Positions 10,645 through 19,722 of a stretch of DNA of 64,000 nucleotides are shown piece by piece. Position 1 is the first letter of the stretch. Every line of letters begins with the position of its first letter. Under the pieces are notes generated by a model that saw nothing but the letters and a program-made list of their open reading frames with translations, did no database searches and was not told the DNA's origin. Origin of the DNA: Streptomyces inusitatus (GTDB lineage: Bacteria > Actinomycetota > Actinomycetes > Streptomycetales > Streptomycetaceae). The stretch lies in assembly GCF_014651115.1 (NCBI RefSeq), contig NZ_BMWG01000030.1, forward strand, positions 16,788-80,787, given 5' to 3'. The position numbers and the translations under genes were made by a program.

Positions 10645-11391
10645 GTGAAGCCGGTGTTCTCGCCCTCCGGACCCACCGCCCGCGAACTCGCCGTCCAGGC
10701 GCTCTCCTCGGTCGAGCGCGGCTACGACCTCCTCGCGCCCACCTTCGACGCGACCCCCTTCCGCACCCCCGAAGAGGTGCTCGGCCCGGTGGTGCGCGCC
10801 CTCGGGCCGCTCGGCCCCTTCCGCCGGGGACTCGACGTCTGCTGCGGCACGGGCGCGGGGGTCGCCGCGCTGCGTGGGCTCTGCCCGGAGCGCGTCACCG
10901 GCGTGGACTTCAGCGCGGGGATGCTGGCCCGGGCCCGGTCCGCCGTGCCCGCCGGGCCCGCCACGGCGGGGCCCTCGGTCCACTGGGTCCGGGCGGACGC
11001 CCGGGAACTGCCCTTCGCCCCGGCGTTCGACCTCGTCACCAGCTTCGGCGCGTTCGGCCACTTCCTGCCCGCCGAGCGCCCCGGGCTCTTCGCCGGCATC
11101 CGCGAAGCACTGCGCCCCGGCGGTCTGTTCGCCTTCCCGCTGCCCGCTCCCCCGCCGGTCGGCTCCCGGCTCCATCTGGCGCTGTGGGCGTTCGACGCCG
11201 CGATGCGGGTGCGGAATCTGGTGTGGCGACCGCCGTTCGTCATGTACTACCGCACCTTCCGGCTCGCCGACGTCCACGGCGAGCTGCGCCGGGCCGGGTT
11301 CTCGGTGGAGCTGCGCCCGCTGGAGGAGCTGGGCCGACGGCCGGACGGCAGCCCGCGCTGCCGGCTGGTGCTGGCCCGCGGACCGGCCTGA
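10645..11391 (+). CDS. Class I SAM-dependent methyltransferase
   Basis: 248 aa. Motif I is LDVCCGTGAG near residue 60, followed by VTGVDFSAGML and the post-motif LRPGGLFAFPLP, typical of ubiE-like methyltransferases. The substrate is unknown. GTG at 10645 has GGAG six bases upstream. Single gene, convergent with the XdhC-like gene; nothing around it shows a pathway. Confidence 0.85.
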   Translation: MKPVFSPSGPTARELAVQALSSVERGYDLLAPTFDATPFRTPEEVLGPVVRALGPLGPFRRGLDVCCGTGAGVAALRGLCPERVTGVDFSAGMLARARSAVPAGPATAGPSVHWVRADARELPFAPAFDLVTSFGAFGHFLPAERPGLFAGIREALRPGGLFAFPLPAPPPVGSRLHLALWAFDAAMRVRNLVWRPPFVMYYRTFRLADVHGELRRAGFSVELRPLEELGRRPDGSPRCRLVLARGPA

Positions 11392-11434
11392 CCGGGCCCG
11401 GCGCCCCGGGCGAACAGGACCGGCCCGGCCCGGC

Positions 11435-12562
11435 TCAGGCCCGTACCGGCCGGCCCCGGTGGATGGGGGTGCTCGCCCCCGACAGGGAGGCCCCGCTGCC
11501 GCCGTGCCGGTCGGCCACGATCTCCGCCGCGATCGACAGCGCCGTCTCCTCGGGGGTGTGCGCCCCGAGGTCCAGCCCGATGGGGCTGCGCAGCCGGGCG
11601 AGGGCCGCGTCCCCGACCCCGGCGGCGCGCAGCCGCCGTTCGCGGTCCTCGTGGGTGCGGCGGGAGCCCATCGCCCCGATGTAGGCGACGGGCAGGGTCA
11701 GCGCGTGGACGAGGAGCGGAACGTCGAACTTGGGATCGTGGGTCAGTACGCACAGGGCCGTGCGGGAGTCGGTCTCGGTGGCGGCGAGATAGCGGTGCGG
11801 CCAGTCGACGACGACCTCGTCCGCCGCCGGGAAGCGCTCCCGGGTGGCGAAGACCGGGCGGGCGTCGCAGACGGTGACCCGGTAGCCGAGGAAGCTCCCG
11901 ACGCGGGCCAGCGCCGAGGCGAAGTCGACCGCGCCGAAGACGATCATCCGGGCGGCCGGGACGCTGGACTCCACCAGCAGGGTCAGCGGAGCGCCGCAGA
12001 GGCCGCCGTCCGCTCCGACGGTGACGGGGCCGGTGCGCCCGGCGGCCAGCAGCGCCCCGGCCCGGCCGGCCGCCGCCCGGTCGGCCCCGCCGCCCGCGCC
12101 GAGGGCGCCCTCGTACGAACCGTCCCGGCGTACCAGCAGGGCCCGGCCGGTGCATCCGGCGGGCCCGGCGGTGACCCTGGCGAGGGCGACCGCCTCGCCC
12201 CGGGCGGCGGCGGTCAGCGCGGCGACGAGGACCCGGTCCTGGTCACGGGCGGCCAGGACCGGGGTGACCAGGACCTCGACCGTGCCGCCGCAGGTCAGTC
12301 CGGCGGCGAAGGGGTCCTGGCCGCCGGGCCCGAAGCGCTCCACCACGGGGAGGCCGTCCTCGACGGCCCGTCGGCACAGTTCGTACACCGCGCCTTCGAC
12401 ACAGCCGCCGGAGACCGATCCGATCACCGTGCCCCGGTCGTCCACGGCCAGCGCCGCGCCCGGCGGGCGGGGCGCGCTGCCCTCGGCCGAGGCGACCGTG
12501 GCGACGGCGAAGGAGCGGCCCTGGCGGACCCACCGGCTGAGTTCATCGGCGATGTCCAGCAT
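11435..12562 (-). CDS. xdhC: XdhC/CoxI-family molybdenum-hydroxylase maturation factor
   Basis: 375 aa. XdhC proteins bind molybdenum cofactor, promote its sulfuration and insert it into xanthine dehydrogenase. Both halves of the family are visible: an N-terminal XdhC_CoxI segment with GSAPRPPGAALAV and GSVSGGCVEGAV, and a C-terminal Rossmann domain ending in YIGAMGSRRTHEDR, RLRSPIGLDLGAHTPEETALSIAAEI. Last gene of an operon with the three xanthine dehydrogenase subunits, which fixes its likely client. Confidence 0.93.
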   Translation of the reverse strand: MLDIADELSRWVRQGRSFAVATVASAEGSAPRPPGAALAVDDRGTVIGSVSGGCVEGAVYELCRRAVEDGLPVVERFGPGGQDPFAAGLTCGGTVEVLVTPVLAARDQDRVLVAALTAAARGEAVALARVTAGPAGCTGRALLVRRDGSYEGALGAGGGADRAAAGRAGALLAAGRTGPVTVGADGGLCGAPLTLLVESSVPAARMIVFGAVDFASALARVGSFLGYRVTVCDARPVFATRERFPAADEVVVDWPHRYLAATETDSRTALCVLTHDPKFDVPLLVHALTLPVAYIGAMGSRRTHEDRERRLRAAGVGDAALARLRSPIGLDLGAHTPEETALSIAAEIVADRHGGSGASLSGASTPIHRGRPVRA

Positions 12563-12609
12563 GCCGGTCTCCTCTCGGTCAGCGATGGTCGGTGCCGGTC
12601 AGATGCCGG

Positions 12610-15003
12610 TCACGTGCCGGTCAGATGCTCGGGCCGGACCGGGGTCCGGTTCAGTTCGAGGCCGGTGGCGGCCCGGATCGCCGCGAGCACTGCGGGGGTG
12701 GACGAGAGGGTGGGCGCCTCGCCGACGCCCCGGAGTCCGTAGGGGGCGTGGTCGTCGGCGAGTTCGAGCATGTCGACGGGGATCGTGGGGGTGTCGAGGA
12801 TGGTGGGGATCAGATAGTCGGTGAAGGAGGGGTTGCGGACCCGCGCGGTCACCGGGTCGACGAGGATCTCCTCCATGACGGCGATCCCCAGGCCCTGGGT
12901 GGTGCCGCCCTGGATCTGCCCGATGACCGAGAGCGGGTTGAGGGCCTTGCCGACGTCCTGGGCGCAGGCCAGCTCGACCACTTTGACCAGGCCCAGTTCG
13001 GTGTCCACCTCCACGACCGCGCGGTGGGCGGCGAAGGAGTACTGGACATGGCCGTTTCCCCGGCCGGTGAGCCGGTCGAGCGGCTCGGTCGGCCGGTGCC
13101 GCCACTCGACCTCGGCCTCGGCGGGCTCGTCGCCGAGGACTTCGGCCAGCTCGGCCAGCGTCTCGCCGCGCTCGGTGAGGACCCTGCCGTCGGCCAGCCG
13201 CAGCCCGGCCTCCGCCCACTCGGGGCGGTCCCGGCCGAAGAGCCCGCGGCCGCGTTCCAGGACCTGGGCGCGGACCGTCTCGCAGGCGTGTCTGATGGCC
13301 CCGCCGGTGACATAGGTCTGTCTGGAGGCGGAGGTTCCGCCGGCCGAGCCGATCCCGGTGTCGGCGGGCTGGACGGTGACCCGCTCGACGCCCAGTTCGG
13401 TACGGACGATCTGGGCGTGGACGGTGACCCCGCCCTGGCCGACCTCCGCCATCGCGGTGTACACGGTCGCGACCGGGACGCCGCCCGCCGTCTGGAGGCG
13501 CACCCGGGCGGTGGAGTAGTCGTCGAAGCCCTCGGAGAAGCCGACGTTCTTGATGCCGACCGCGTACCCCACGCCCCGGACGACGCCTTCGCCGTGGGTG
13601 GTGTTGGAGAGCCCGCCCGGCAGCGCGCGGACGTCCGCCGTGCCGTCCCCGTTCTCCCAGCCGCGCTCCGGGGGCAGCGGGCGGGCCTTGACCAGGCGCA
13701 GCAGCTCGGCGACCGGCGCCGGGGAGTCGACCCGCTGGCCGGTGGGCATGAGGGTGCCCTGTTCCATGGCGTTGATCCGGCGGAACTCGACCGGGTCGAG
13801 TCCCAGCCGGGCGGCGACCTTGTCCATCTGGGCCTCGTAGGCGAAGCACGCCTGGACCGCGCCGAAGCCGCGCATGGCTCCGCAGGGCGGGTTGTTGGTG
13901 TAGAGCGCGAGCGCCTCGATGTCGACGTCGTCCACGGCGTAGGGGCCCACCGCGAGGGAGGCGGCGTTGCCGACGACGGCGGGGGACGAGGAGGCGTACG
14001 CTCCGCCGTCCAGCACGATCCGGCAGCGTACGTGGGTGAGGCGGCCGTCCCGGGTCGCGCCGTGCTCGTACGTCAGCTTCGCGGGGTGGCGGTGGACATG
14101 GCCGAAGAAGGACTCGAAGCGGTTGTAGACCATTTTGACCGGGCGGCCGGTGCGCAGGGCGAGCAGACAGGCGTGGATCTGCATCGACAGGTCCTCTCGG
14201 CCGCCGAACGCGCCGCCGACGCCGGCGAGCGTCATCCGCACCTTGTTCTCGGGCAGTCCGAGGACGGGGGCGATCTGGCCGAGGTCGGAGTGGAGCCACT
14301 GGGTGGCCACATGGAGGTCGACGCCGCCGTCCTCGGCGGGGATGGCGAGCCCTGACTCGGGCCCCAGGAAGGCCTGGTCCTGCATGCCGAAGGTGTACTC
14401 GCCGCGTACGATCACCTCGGCCCGGCGGGCGGCGGCGGCCGCGTCGCCCTTCAGGACCGGCTGGCGGTGGACGATGTTGGGGTGCGGCACCCGGCCGCTC
14501 CGGTGGTCGGTCCGGTCCTCGTGGACCAGGGGCGCGCCGGGCGCGAGGGCGGACTCCTCGCCGGTGACGACCGGGAGTTCCTCGTAGTCGACCCTGATCC
14601 GTTCGGCGGCCCTGCGGGCGGTCTCCGGGTGGTCGGCGGCGACCAGGGCGACCGGTTCGCCGTGGTGGCGGACCTTGCGGGTGGCGAGGACGGGGGTGTC
14701 CTGGATCTCCAGCCCGTAGGTGGTCACGGCGGTGGGGAGATCCTCGTGGGTGAGGACGGCGTGGACGCCGGGGACGGCGAGCGCGCGGGAGATGTCGATC
14801 GAGCGGATGGCGGCGTGGGCGAGGGGCGAGCGCAGGGTGTGGCCCCAGATCATGTCCTCGTGCCACAGGTCCGAGGAGTAGGCGAACTCTCCGGTGACCT
14901 TGAGGACGCCGTCGGGGCGGAGGGTGGACTCGCCGATCCCCCCGGCGGTCCGGGAGGCCAGGGAGGTCCGGATGGCGTCGGCGGGGGCGCCGGTGGCGGT
15001 CAT
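12610..15003 (-). CDS. Xanthine dehydrogenase, molybdopterin-binding subunit
   Basis: 797 aa catalytic subunit binding the molybdopterin cofactor and hydroxylating hypoxanthine/xanthine. Segments typical of the family are seen: GVGGAFGGREDLSMQ, RGFGAVQACFAYEAQMD, and near the C-terminus YGLRGVGEAPTLSSTPAVLAAI with the active-site Glu. ATG at 15003 overlaps the stop of the 2Fe-2S subunit gene by four bases; the longer frame upstream lies inside that gene. Purine use is inferred from the divergent PucR regulator. Confidence 0.93.
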   Translation of the reverse strand: MTATGAPADAIRTSLASRTAGGIGESTLRPDGVLKVTGEFAYSSDLWHEDMIWGHTLRSPLAHAAIRSIDISRALAVPGVHAVLTHEDLPTAVTTYGLEIQDTPVLATRKVRHHGEPVALVAADHPETARRAAERIRVDYEELPVVTGEESALAPGAPLVHEDRTDHRSGRVPHPNIVHRQPVLKGDAAAAARRAEVIVRGEYTFGMQDQAFLGPESGLAIPAEDGGVDLHVATQWLHSDLGQIAPVLGLPENKVRMTLAGVGGAFGGREDLSMQIHACLLALRTGRPVKMVYNRFESFFGHVHRHPAKLTYEHGATRDGRLTHVRCRIVLDGGAYASSSPAVVGNAASLAVGPYAVDDVDIEALALYTNNPPCGAMRGFGAVQACFAYEAQMDKVAARLGLDPVEFRRINAMEQGTLMPTGQRVDSPAPVAELLRLVKARPLPPERGWENGDGTADVRALPGGLSNTTHGEGVVRGVGYAVGIKNVGFSEGFDDYSTARVRLQTAGGVPVATVYTAMAEVGQGGVTVHAQIVRTELGVERVTVQPADTGIGSAGGTSASRQTYVTGGAIRHACETVRAQVLERGRGLFGRDRPEWAEAGLRLADGRVLTERGETLAELAEVLGDEPAEAEVEWRHRPTEPLDRLTGRGNGHVQYSFAAHRAVVEVDTELGLVKVVELACAQDVGKALNPLSVIGQIQGGTTQGLGIAVMEEILVDPVTARVRNPSFTDYLIPTILDTPTIPVDMLELADDHAPYGLRGVGEAPTLSSTPAVLAAIRAATGLELNRTPVRPEHLTGT

Positions 15004-15554
15004 CGCTCCCCCTCCCGCTCCCGGGTGCGGGCGGCGGCGAGTCTGACCGCGTCGAGGATCTTCTCGTAGCCGGTGCAGCGGCAGAGATTGCCGGAGAGCG
15101 CCTCGCGGATGTCGGCGTCGGACGGCCGGGGCTCGCGCTCCAGGAGGTCGTCGGCGGCGACGAGGAGGCCGGGGGTGCAGAAGCCGCACTGGACGGCCCC
15201 GGCGTCGACGAAGGCCCGCTGTACGGGGGAGAGCCCGGGGTCGTCGGGACGCCAGCCCCGGGCGTCCTGGAGCGAGGTGCCGGGCGCGTCCCGCCCGGAG
15301 CGCCGGGCCGCCCGGTCGGCGAGCCCTTCGACGGTGACGATGTCACGGCCCTCGGCCTGGCCCGCCGCGACCAGACAGGAGCAGACCGGGACGCCGTCCA
15401 TCAGTACCGTGCAGGATCCGCATTCGCCCTGCTCGCAGGCGTTCTTGGAGCCGGGCAGGCCCATCCGCTCGCGCAGCGCGAACAGCAGGCTCTCGCCCTC
15501 CCACACATTGTCGGCCTCCTGGCGTCTGCCATTGACCGTGAAGCTCACACGCAC
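15000..15554 (-). CDS. Xanthine dehydrogenase, [2Fe-2S] subunit
   Basis: 184 aa electron-transfer subunit. The plant-ferredoxin-type cluster ligands lie in CEQGECGSCTVLMDG (residues about 39-53) and CSCLV. The second cluster ligands lie in QCGFCTPG and LCRCTGYEKI. GTG at 15554 has AAGGAG six bases upstream and overlaps the end of the FAD-subunit gene by 10 bases. Sits between the FAD and Mo subunits, the usual three-gene order. Confidence 0.94.
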   Translation of the reverse strand: MRVSFTVNGRRQEADNVWEGESLLFALRERMGLPGSKNACEQGECGSCTVLMDGVPVCSCLVAAGQAEGRDIVTVEGLADRAARRSGRDAPGTSLQDARGWRPDDPGLSPVQRAFVDAGAVQCGFCTPGLLVAADDLLEREPRPSDADIREALSGNLCRCTGYEKILDAVRLAAARTREREGER

Positions 15555-16429
15555 GGGGCACTCCTTCCTCCACGGTACGACTCCCAGCTCCAGCCGAGGG
15601 TGCGCCGGGCCATCACGGCCACCGCGTGTCTTCGGTAGGCGGCGGTGCCGCGCACATCGTCGATGGGGGCGCAGGAGGCGGCGGCCAGCCGGGCGAAGTG
15701 CGCGGCGACGGACGGGGGGACGGCCCCCCGGCTCTCCCAGAGGCCCTCCTCCTCCAGCGCCCCGGCGAGGAACTCCTCGGCCTCGGCGGCCCGTACCGGG
15801 GTGGGCGCGGCGGAGCCGATGCCGGTGCGGACCGTGCGGGTGCGGGGGTGCAGGGCGAGGGCGAAGGCGCAGACGGCGATGACCATGGCGTTGCGGGTGC
15901 CGACCTTGGAGAACTGCTGGGGTCCGTCGGCCCGGGCGATGTGGACGGCTCTGATCAGCTCGTCGGGGGCGAGGGCGTTGCGTTTGACGCCGGTGTAGAA
16001 GGCGTCGATGGGGATGCGGCGGCTGCCGCGCACCGATTCCGCCTCGACCTCGGCCCCGGCGGCGAGCAGCGCCGGATGGGCGTCGCCGGCCGGGGACGCG
16101 GTGCCGAGGTTGCCGCCGACGCCGCCCCGGTTGCGGATCTGGGGGGAGGCGACGGTGTGCGAGGCGATCGCGAGCCCCGGCAGCTCGGTGCGGAGGTTCT
16201 CCATGATCTGGGTGTAGGTGACGGACGCGCCGAGCCGCACGGTCTCCTCGCCGACCTCCCAGTCGCGCAGCTCCTCGACCCGGCCCAGGTCCATGAGCCG
16301 GTCGGGGCGGCGGCGGTCGAAGTTGATCTCGACCATCACATCGGTGCCGCCCGCGATCGGCACGGTGTCGGGGTGCTCGGCCTTGACGGCGAGCGCCTCC
16401 TCCCAGCCGGCGGGCCGAAGAAAGTCCAT
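15545..16429 (-). CDS. Xanthine dehydrogenase, FAD-binding subunit
   Basis: 294 aa CO-dehydrogenase-type flavoprotein subunit (CoxM family). FAD-binding segments are IAGGTDVMVEINF near residue 26 and NRGGVGGNLGTASPAGDAHPALLAA near residue 100-125 (partly quoted). It passes electrons from the 2Fe-2S subunit to NAD. ATG at 16429 gives the canonical MDFLRPAGWEEAL beginning. First gene of the xdh operon and divergent from pucR, with the control region in the roughly 200 bp between them. Confidence 0.93.
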   Translation of the reverse strand: MDFLRPAGWEEALAVKAEHPDTVPIAGGTDVMVEINFDRRRPDRLMDLGRVEELRDWEVGEETVRLGASVTYTQIMENLRTELPGLAIASHTVASPQIRNRGGVGGNLGTASPAGDAHPALLAAGAEVEAESVRGSRRIPIDAFYTGVKRNALAPDELIRAVHIARADGPQQFSKVGTRNAMVIAVCAFALALHPRTRTVRTGIGSAAPTPVRAAEAEEFLAGALEEEGLWESRGAVPPSVAAHFARLAAASCAPIDDVRGTAAYRRHAVAVMARRTLGWSWESYRGGRSAPCV

Positions 16430-16649
16430 GAGCGCTCTTTTCTGGCTCGGGCCCCGATATACCTCGTCCCTCAGTACACAAGGGTGCTCCTCCCCCGGTG
16501 CAGTCACCGATGCCATGAAGGAGTTGGCTGGTCGCCACGGTCATCTTGTAGATTCGAACGAAAAGCGGGGCCCGGTGTTCTCACTGTTCCCCCCAGAAAG
16601 ACGGTGACCGTCGGTCACCGATGGCGACGAAATGATCGGCGAGGGCGAG

Positions 16650-18347
16650 ATGCGGCTGCGCGCACTGCTGGAGAACGACGCGCTGGGCCTGCGGCTGCTC
16701 GGCGGCGGGGACGAGCTGGACCGTGGGGTGCGCGGGGTGATGACGACGGATCTGCGTGATCCGAGCCGTTATCTCTCGGGCGGGGAGCTGGTGCTGACCG
16801 GGCTGGCCTGGCGTCGCTCGCCGGAGGACTCCGAGTCCTTCGTACGGATCCTGGCGGGCGCGCGGGTCGCGGCGCTCGCGGCCGGTGAGGCGGAGCTGGG
16901 GGCCGTTCCCGAGGATCTGGTGGCGGCGTGCGAGCGGCACCGGCTGCCGCTGTTCGCGGTCCACGAGTCGGTGGCGTTCGCGACGATCACGGAGTACGTC
17001 GTACGTCAGGTGTCGGGCGAGCGGGCCGGTGATCTGGCCGCGGTGGTGGACCGGCACCGCCGGCTGATGACCTCGGGTCCCGCGGGCGGCGGCCCCGACG
17101 GTGTGCTCGATCTCCTCGGCTCCGATCTGGACCTCCGGGCCTGGGTGCTCTCGTCCACCGGCCGGCTGATCGCGGCCGGCGGCAAGGGCGAGGACGAGGA
17201 CGGCGGGGGCGACCCGCTGCCCGCCGGGGTGCGCGTCGCGCTGGCGGGCGAGCGGCTGGCGGCGGCCCGTACCGGCCGCCCGGGACCGCACCGGGCGGCG
17301 GTGGGCGGCACGGTGTACTCCCTCTTCCCGATCGGCTCGGGCCGGGGCGGGGAGAAGGACGTACGGGAGAGTGTTCTCTCGGACTGGCTGCTGGCGGTGG
17401 AGGCGGACGCGGGCGACTGGCCCGCCGAGCGGCTGGATCTGCTTCAGGGGGTCACCCAGCTGATCGCCGTGGAGCGGGAGCGCCGGGAGGCGGCCCGCAC
17501 GGTGCGGCGGCGGCTCGCCCAGGAGGTGCTGGAGCTGGTGCAGACGGGTGCCGCGCCCGCCGAGATCGCGGCGCGGCTGCGGGTGGCCGCGCCGGTGCTG
17601 CTGCCGGGCCTGGACGCCGCGCCGCACTGGCAGGTGGTGGTGGCCAGGGTGGACTGGGGCGGCGCCGAAGGGGCCCGGGTGGCGGCCGGGCCGGTCGCCC
17701 AGTCGCTGCTGGAGGAGATCCTCGCCGACCCCTCGGCGGCCGGGCCCGACCCCTCGGACCGGATCGCGGTCGCGCACGCCGGGGGCGAGGCGATCGCGCT
17801 GCTGCCGCTGCCGGCCGCCCCGGAGCCGGACGGGGCCGGGGGCGCGGAGGAGGGGCTGCACGCGGACGCGCTGCTCCAGCGGGTGCGCGAGCCGCTGTCG
17901 GCGGGGCTCGCCGACGACGGCCGGCTGACGATCGGGGTGAGCGCGGCGGTCAGCTCGGCGGAGGGGCTGCGGGGCGCGCTGGAGGAGGCCCGGCACGCCC
18001 GCCGGGTCGCGGCGGCCCGGCCCGGCCGGGTGGCCGCCGCCGGTCATCACGAGCTGGCCTCGCACGTGCTGCTGCTGCCGTTCGTGCCGGACGATGTGCG
18101 CCGCGCGTTCACCGCGCGGCTGCTCGACCCGCTGCGGGAGTACGACCTGCGGCACCGGGCGGAGCTGATCCCGACGCTGGAGGCGTTCCTGGCGAGCGAC
18201 GGATCGTGGACGAGGTGCGCGCAGCGGCTGCATCTGCATGTGAACACGCTGCGGTACCGGGTGGGGCGGATCGAGCAGCTGACGGGGCGTGATCTGTCGC
18301 GCCTTGAGGACAAACTCGACTTTTTCCTTGCATTGCGGATGAGCTGA
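16650..18347 (+). CDS. pucR: PucR-family transcriptional regulator
   Basis: 565 aa. N-terminal PucR domain (MRLRALLENDALGLRLL, GELVLTG), a central GGDEF-like/CdaR segment, and a C-terminal helix-turn-helix (LHLHVNTLRYRVGRIEQL near residue 530). PucR proteins control purine catabolism; divergence from the xdh operon supports this. I prefer ATG at 16650 with GAGGGCGAG ahead of it because it gives the family's usual start; ATG at 16632 would add six residues. Confidence 0.9.
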   Translation: MRLRALLENDALGLRLLGGGDELDRGVRGVMTTDLRDPSRYLSGGELVLTGLAWRRSPEDSESFVRILAGARVAALAAGEAELGAVPEDLVAACERHRLPLFAVHESVAFATITEYVVRQVSGERAGDLAAVVDRHRRLMTSGPAGGGPDGVLDLLGSDLDLRAWVLSSTGRLIAAGGKGEDEDGGGDPLPAGVRVALAGERLAAARTGRPGPHRAAVGGTVYSLFPIGSGRGGEKDVRESVLSDWLLAVEADAGDWPAERLDLLQGVTQLIAVERERREAARTVRRRLAQEVLELVQTGAAPAEIAARLRVAAPVLLPGLDAAPHWQVVVARVDWGGAEGARVAAGPVAQSLLEEILADPSAAGPDPSDRIAVAHAGGEAIALLPLPAAPEPDGAGGAEEGLHADALLQRVREPLSAGLADDGRLTIGVSAAVSSAEGLRGALEEARHARRVAAARPGRVAAAGHHELASHVLLLPFVPDDVRRAFTARLLDPLREYDLRHRAELIPTLEAFLASDGSWTRCAQRLHLHVNTLRYRVGRIEQLTGRDLSRLEDKLDFFLALRMS

Positions 18348-18435
18348 GCTGTCACGTTCGTCGGGGGTTTCAGCGCCCCGGCGGGCTCCGGCGGGCCCCG
18401 GCGGCGGGTGGGGGAATCATTTCACCGAACCGTGA

Positions 18436-18460
18436 CCCGGAAGCCAATGGGGCTTCCGGG
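18436..18460 (+). terminator. Hairpin downstream of pucR
   Basis: Perfect 10-bp stem CCCGGAAGCC / GGCTTCCGGG with a 5-base loop, about 90 bp after the pucR stop. Likely a factor-independent or L-shaped terminator; no U-run follows. Confidence 0.6.
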
Positions 18461-18544
18461 AAAGGGAGTTGGCATTTCCGCCGGGGCCGGATCCGCCGGG
18501 GGAACCCGCATTTCCCGGTAAGGGCCGCAGCGGTAAATTGACAG

Positions 18545-18563
18545 TTAGGGAAGCCTCACCATA
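18545..18563 (+). promoter_or_regulatory. Iron box within the promoter of the ferric iron importer
   Basis: TTAGGGAAGCCTCACCATA matches the iron-box consensus at most positions (mismatches at the centre and the last bases). It occupies the spacer between TTGACA (18538-18543) and TATTCA (18562-18567), where a bound repressor would block RNA polymerase. It also overlaps a perfect inverted repeat, CACCATA-TTCA-TATGGTG, at 18557-18574, which could be a second operator. Confidence 0.7.
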
Positions 18564-18652
18564 TTCATATGGTGTTCCCATAGACAGTTCCCCCGCACCG
18601 CCTCGGCGCACCCCGCGTCCGGCAGCACTCGCGGGCTGCTCAGGAGGCTTCC

Positions 18653-19714
18653 ATGCCACGCCCGTCCGTCCGTCGCGGTACCGCGCTCGCGCTCTCCGCG
18701 CTGCTTCTTCCCGTCCTCGCCGCCTGTGGCGGCTCCGAGGAGAAGAAGAAGGACGAGAAGCCCGAGGCCAAGAAGGAGCAGGGCGCCGGAGAGCTGGTCA
18801 TCTACTCGGGCCGCAATGAGGAACTCATCGCCCCGATCATGGACAAGCTCCAGAAGGCGACCGGCGCCAAGGTCGAGGTCCGCTACGGCGACAGCGCCGA
18901 GCTGGCCGCCCAGATCCTGGAGGAGGGCGACCGCACCAAGGCGGGCCTGTTCTTCTCGCAGGACGCCGGCGCGCTCGGCGCACTCTCCCAGGCCGACATG
19001 CTGGCGAAGCTGCCGCAGAAGTCCCTGGACAAGGTCGGCGCGGCCTTCCGCGGCGGCGAGGGCGACTGGGTCGGCGTCTCCGGCCGCTCCCGGGTCATCG
19101 CGTACAACCCGAAGAAGACCGAGAAGGCCCCGGACAGCGTCCACGACCTGATCAAGCCCGAGTGGAAGGGCAAGGTCGGCTACGCGCCCACCAACGCCTC
19201 CTTCCAGGCCTTCGTCACCGGTATGCGCGTCCTGGAGGGCGAGGACGCCACCCTGAAGTGGCTCAAGGGCCTCAAGGCCAACGACGCCAAGCAGTACGCC
19301 AAGAACGGCGTGGTCCTGGACGCGGTGGACAAGGGCGAGGTCTCCCTCGGCCTGATCAACCACTACTACTGGTACGAGAAGGTCGCCGAGGTCGGCGCCG
19401 ACAAGGTCAACGCCAAGATCCACTTCCTGCCGGGCGGCGACCCGGGCGCGCTGATCAACGCGGCGGGCGTCGGCGTCCTGAAGAACGGCGGCCAGAGCGC
19501 CGCCGCCGAGAAGGCCGTGGACTTCCTCCTCTCCGACGAGGCGCAGAACTACTTCGCCAAGGAGACCTCGGAGTACCCGCTCGCCACCGGTGTCACCAGC
19601 ACCGTCAAGGGCCTGCCCGCGCTCGACTCGCTGGACGCGCCGAAGATCGACCTCGGCGAGCTGGAGTCCCTCCAGAAGACGCTGGAGCTCCTCAAGGAAG
19701 CCGGGATGGTCTGA
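18653..19714 (+). CDS. Ferric iron ABC transporter substrate-binding lipoprotein (FbpA/FutA type)
   Basis: 353 aa. Signal peptide with lipobox LAAC (Cys near residue 25), a Lys/Glu-rich linker, then a type II binding protein: LVIYSGRNEELI at the start of the fold, VGVSGRSRVIAYNP, and the Tyr-rich LINHYYWYEKV expected for Fe(III) coordination. It captures ferric iron outside the membrane and hands it to the permease. Iron box upstream; the permease gene begins 8 bases after the stop. Specificity for iron over other anions or metals is inferred from the Tyr cluster and promoter. Confidence 0.92.
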   Translation: MPRPSVRRGTALALSALLLPVLAACGGSEEKKKDEKPEAKKEQGAGELVIYSGRNEELIAPIMDKLQKATGAKVEVRYGDSAELAAQILEEGDRTKAGLFFSQDAGALGALSQADMLAKLPQKSLDKVGAAFRGGEGDWVGVSGRSRVIAYNPKKTEKAPDSVHDLIKPEWKGKVGYAPTNASFQAFVTGMRVLEGEDATLKWLKGLKANDAKQYAKNGVVLDAVDKGEVSLGLINHYYWYEKVAEVGADKVNAKIHFLPGGDPGALINAAGVGVLKNGGQSAAAEKAVDFLLSDEAQNYFAKETSEYPLATGVTSTVKGLPALDSLDAPKIDLGELESLQKTLELLKEAGMV

Positions 19715-19722
19715 TCCGTCGG

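Larger units (their letters stand above)
18348..18652. other. 305-bp intergenic control region of the ferric iron importer
   Basis: Holds, in order: a hairpin after pucR (18436-18460), a consensus-like -35 TTGACA (18538-18543), an iron box, a perfect inverted repeat, and the promoter -10 region around TATTCA (18562-18567). No gene seen in it. Confidence 0.7.

Noticed and set aside
9164..10648. 494-aa and overlapping frames covering 9.9-10.6 kb
   Set aside because: No ribosome site, no recognisable fold, composition of a non-coding frame; partly opposite the 9194-9856 gene.
12599..15346. 915-aa minus-strand frame overlapping the Mo subunit
   Set aside because: Arg/Pro/Gly-rich with no domain; shadow of the xanthine dehydrogenase gene.
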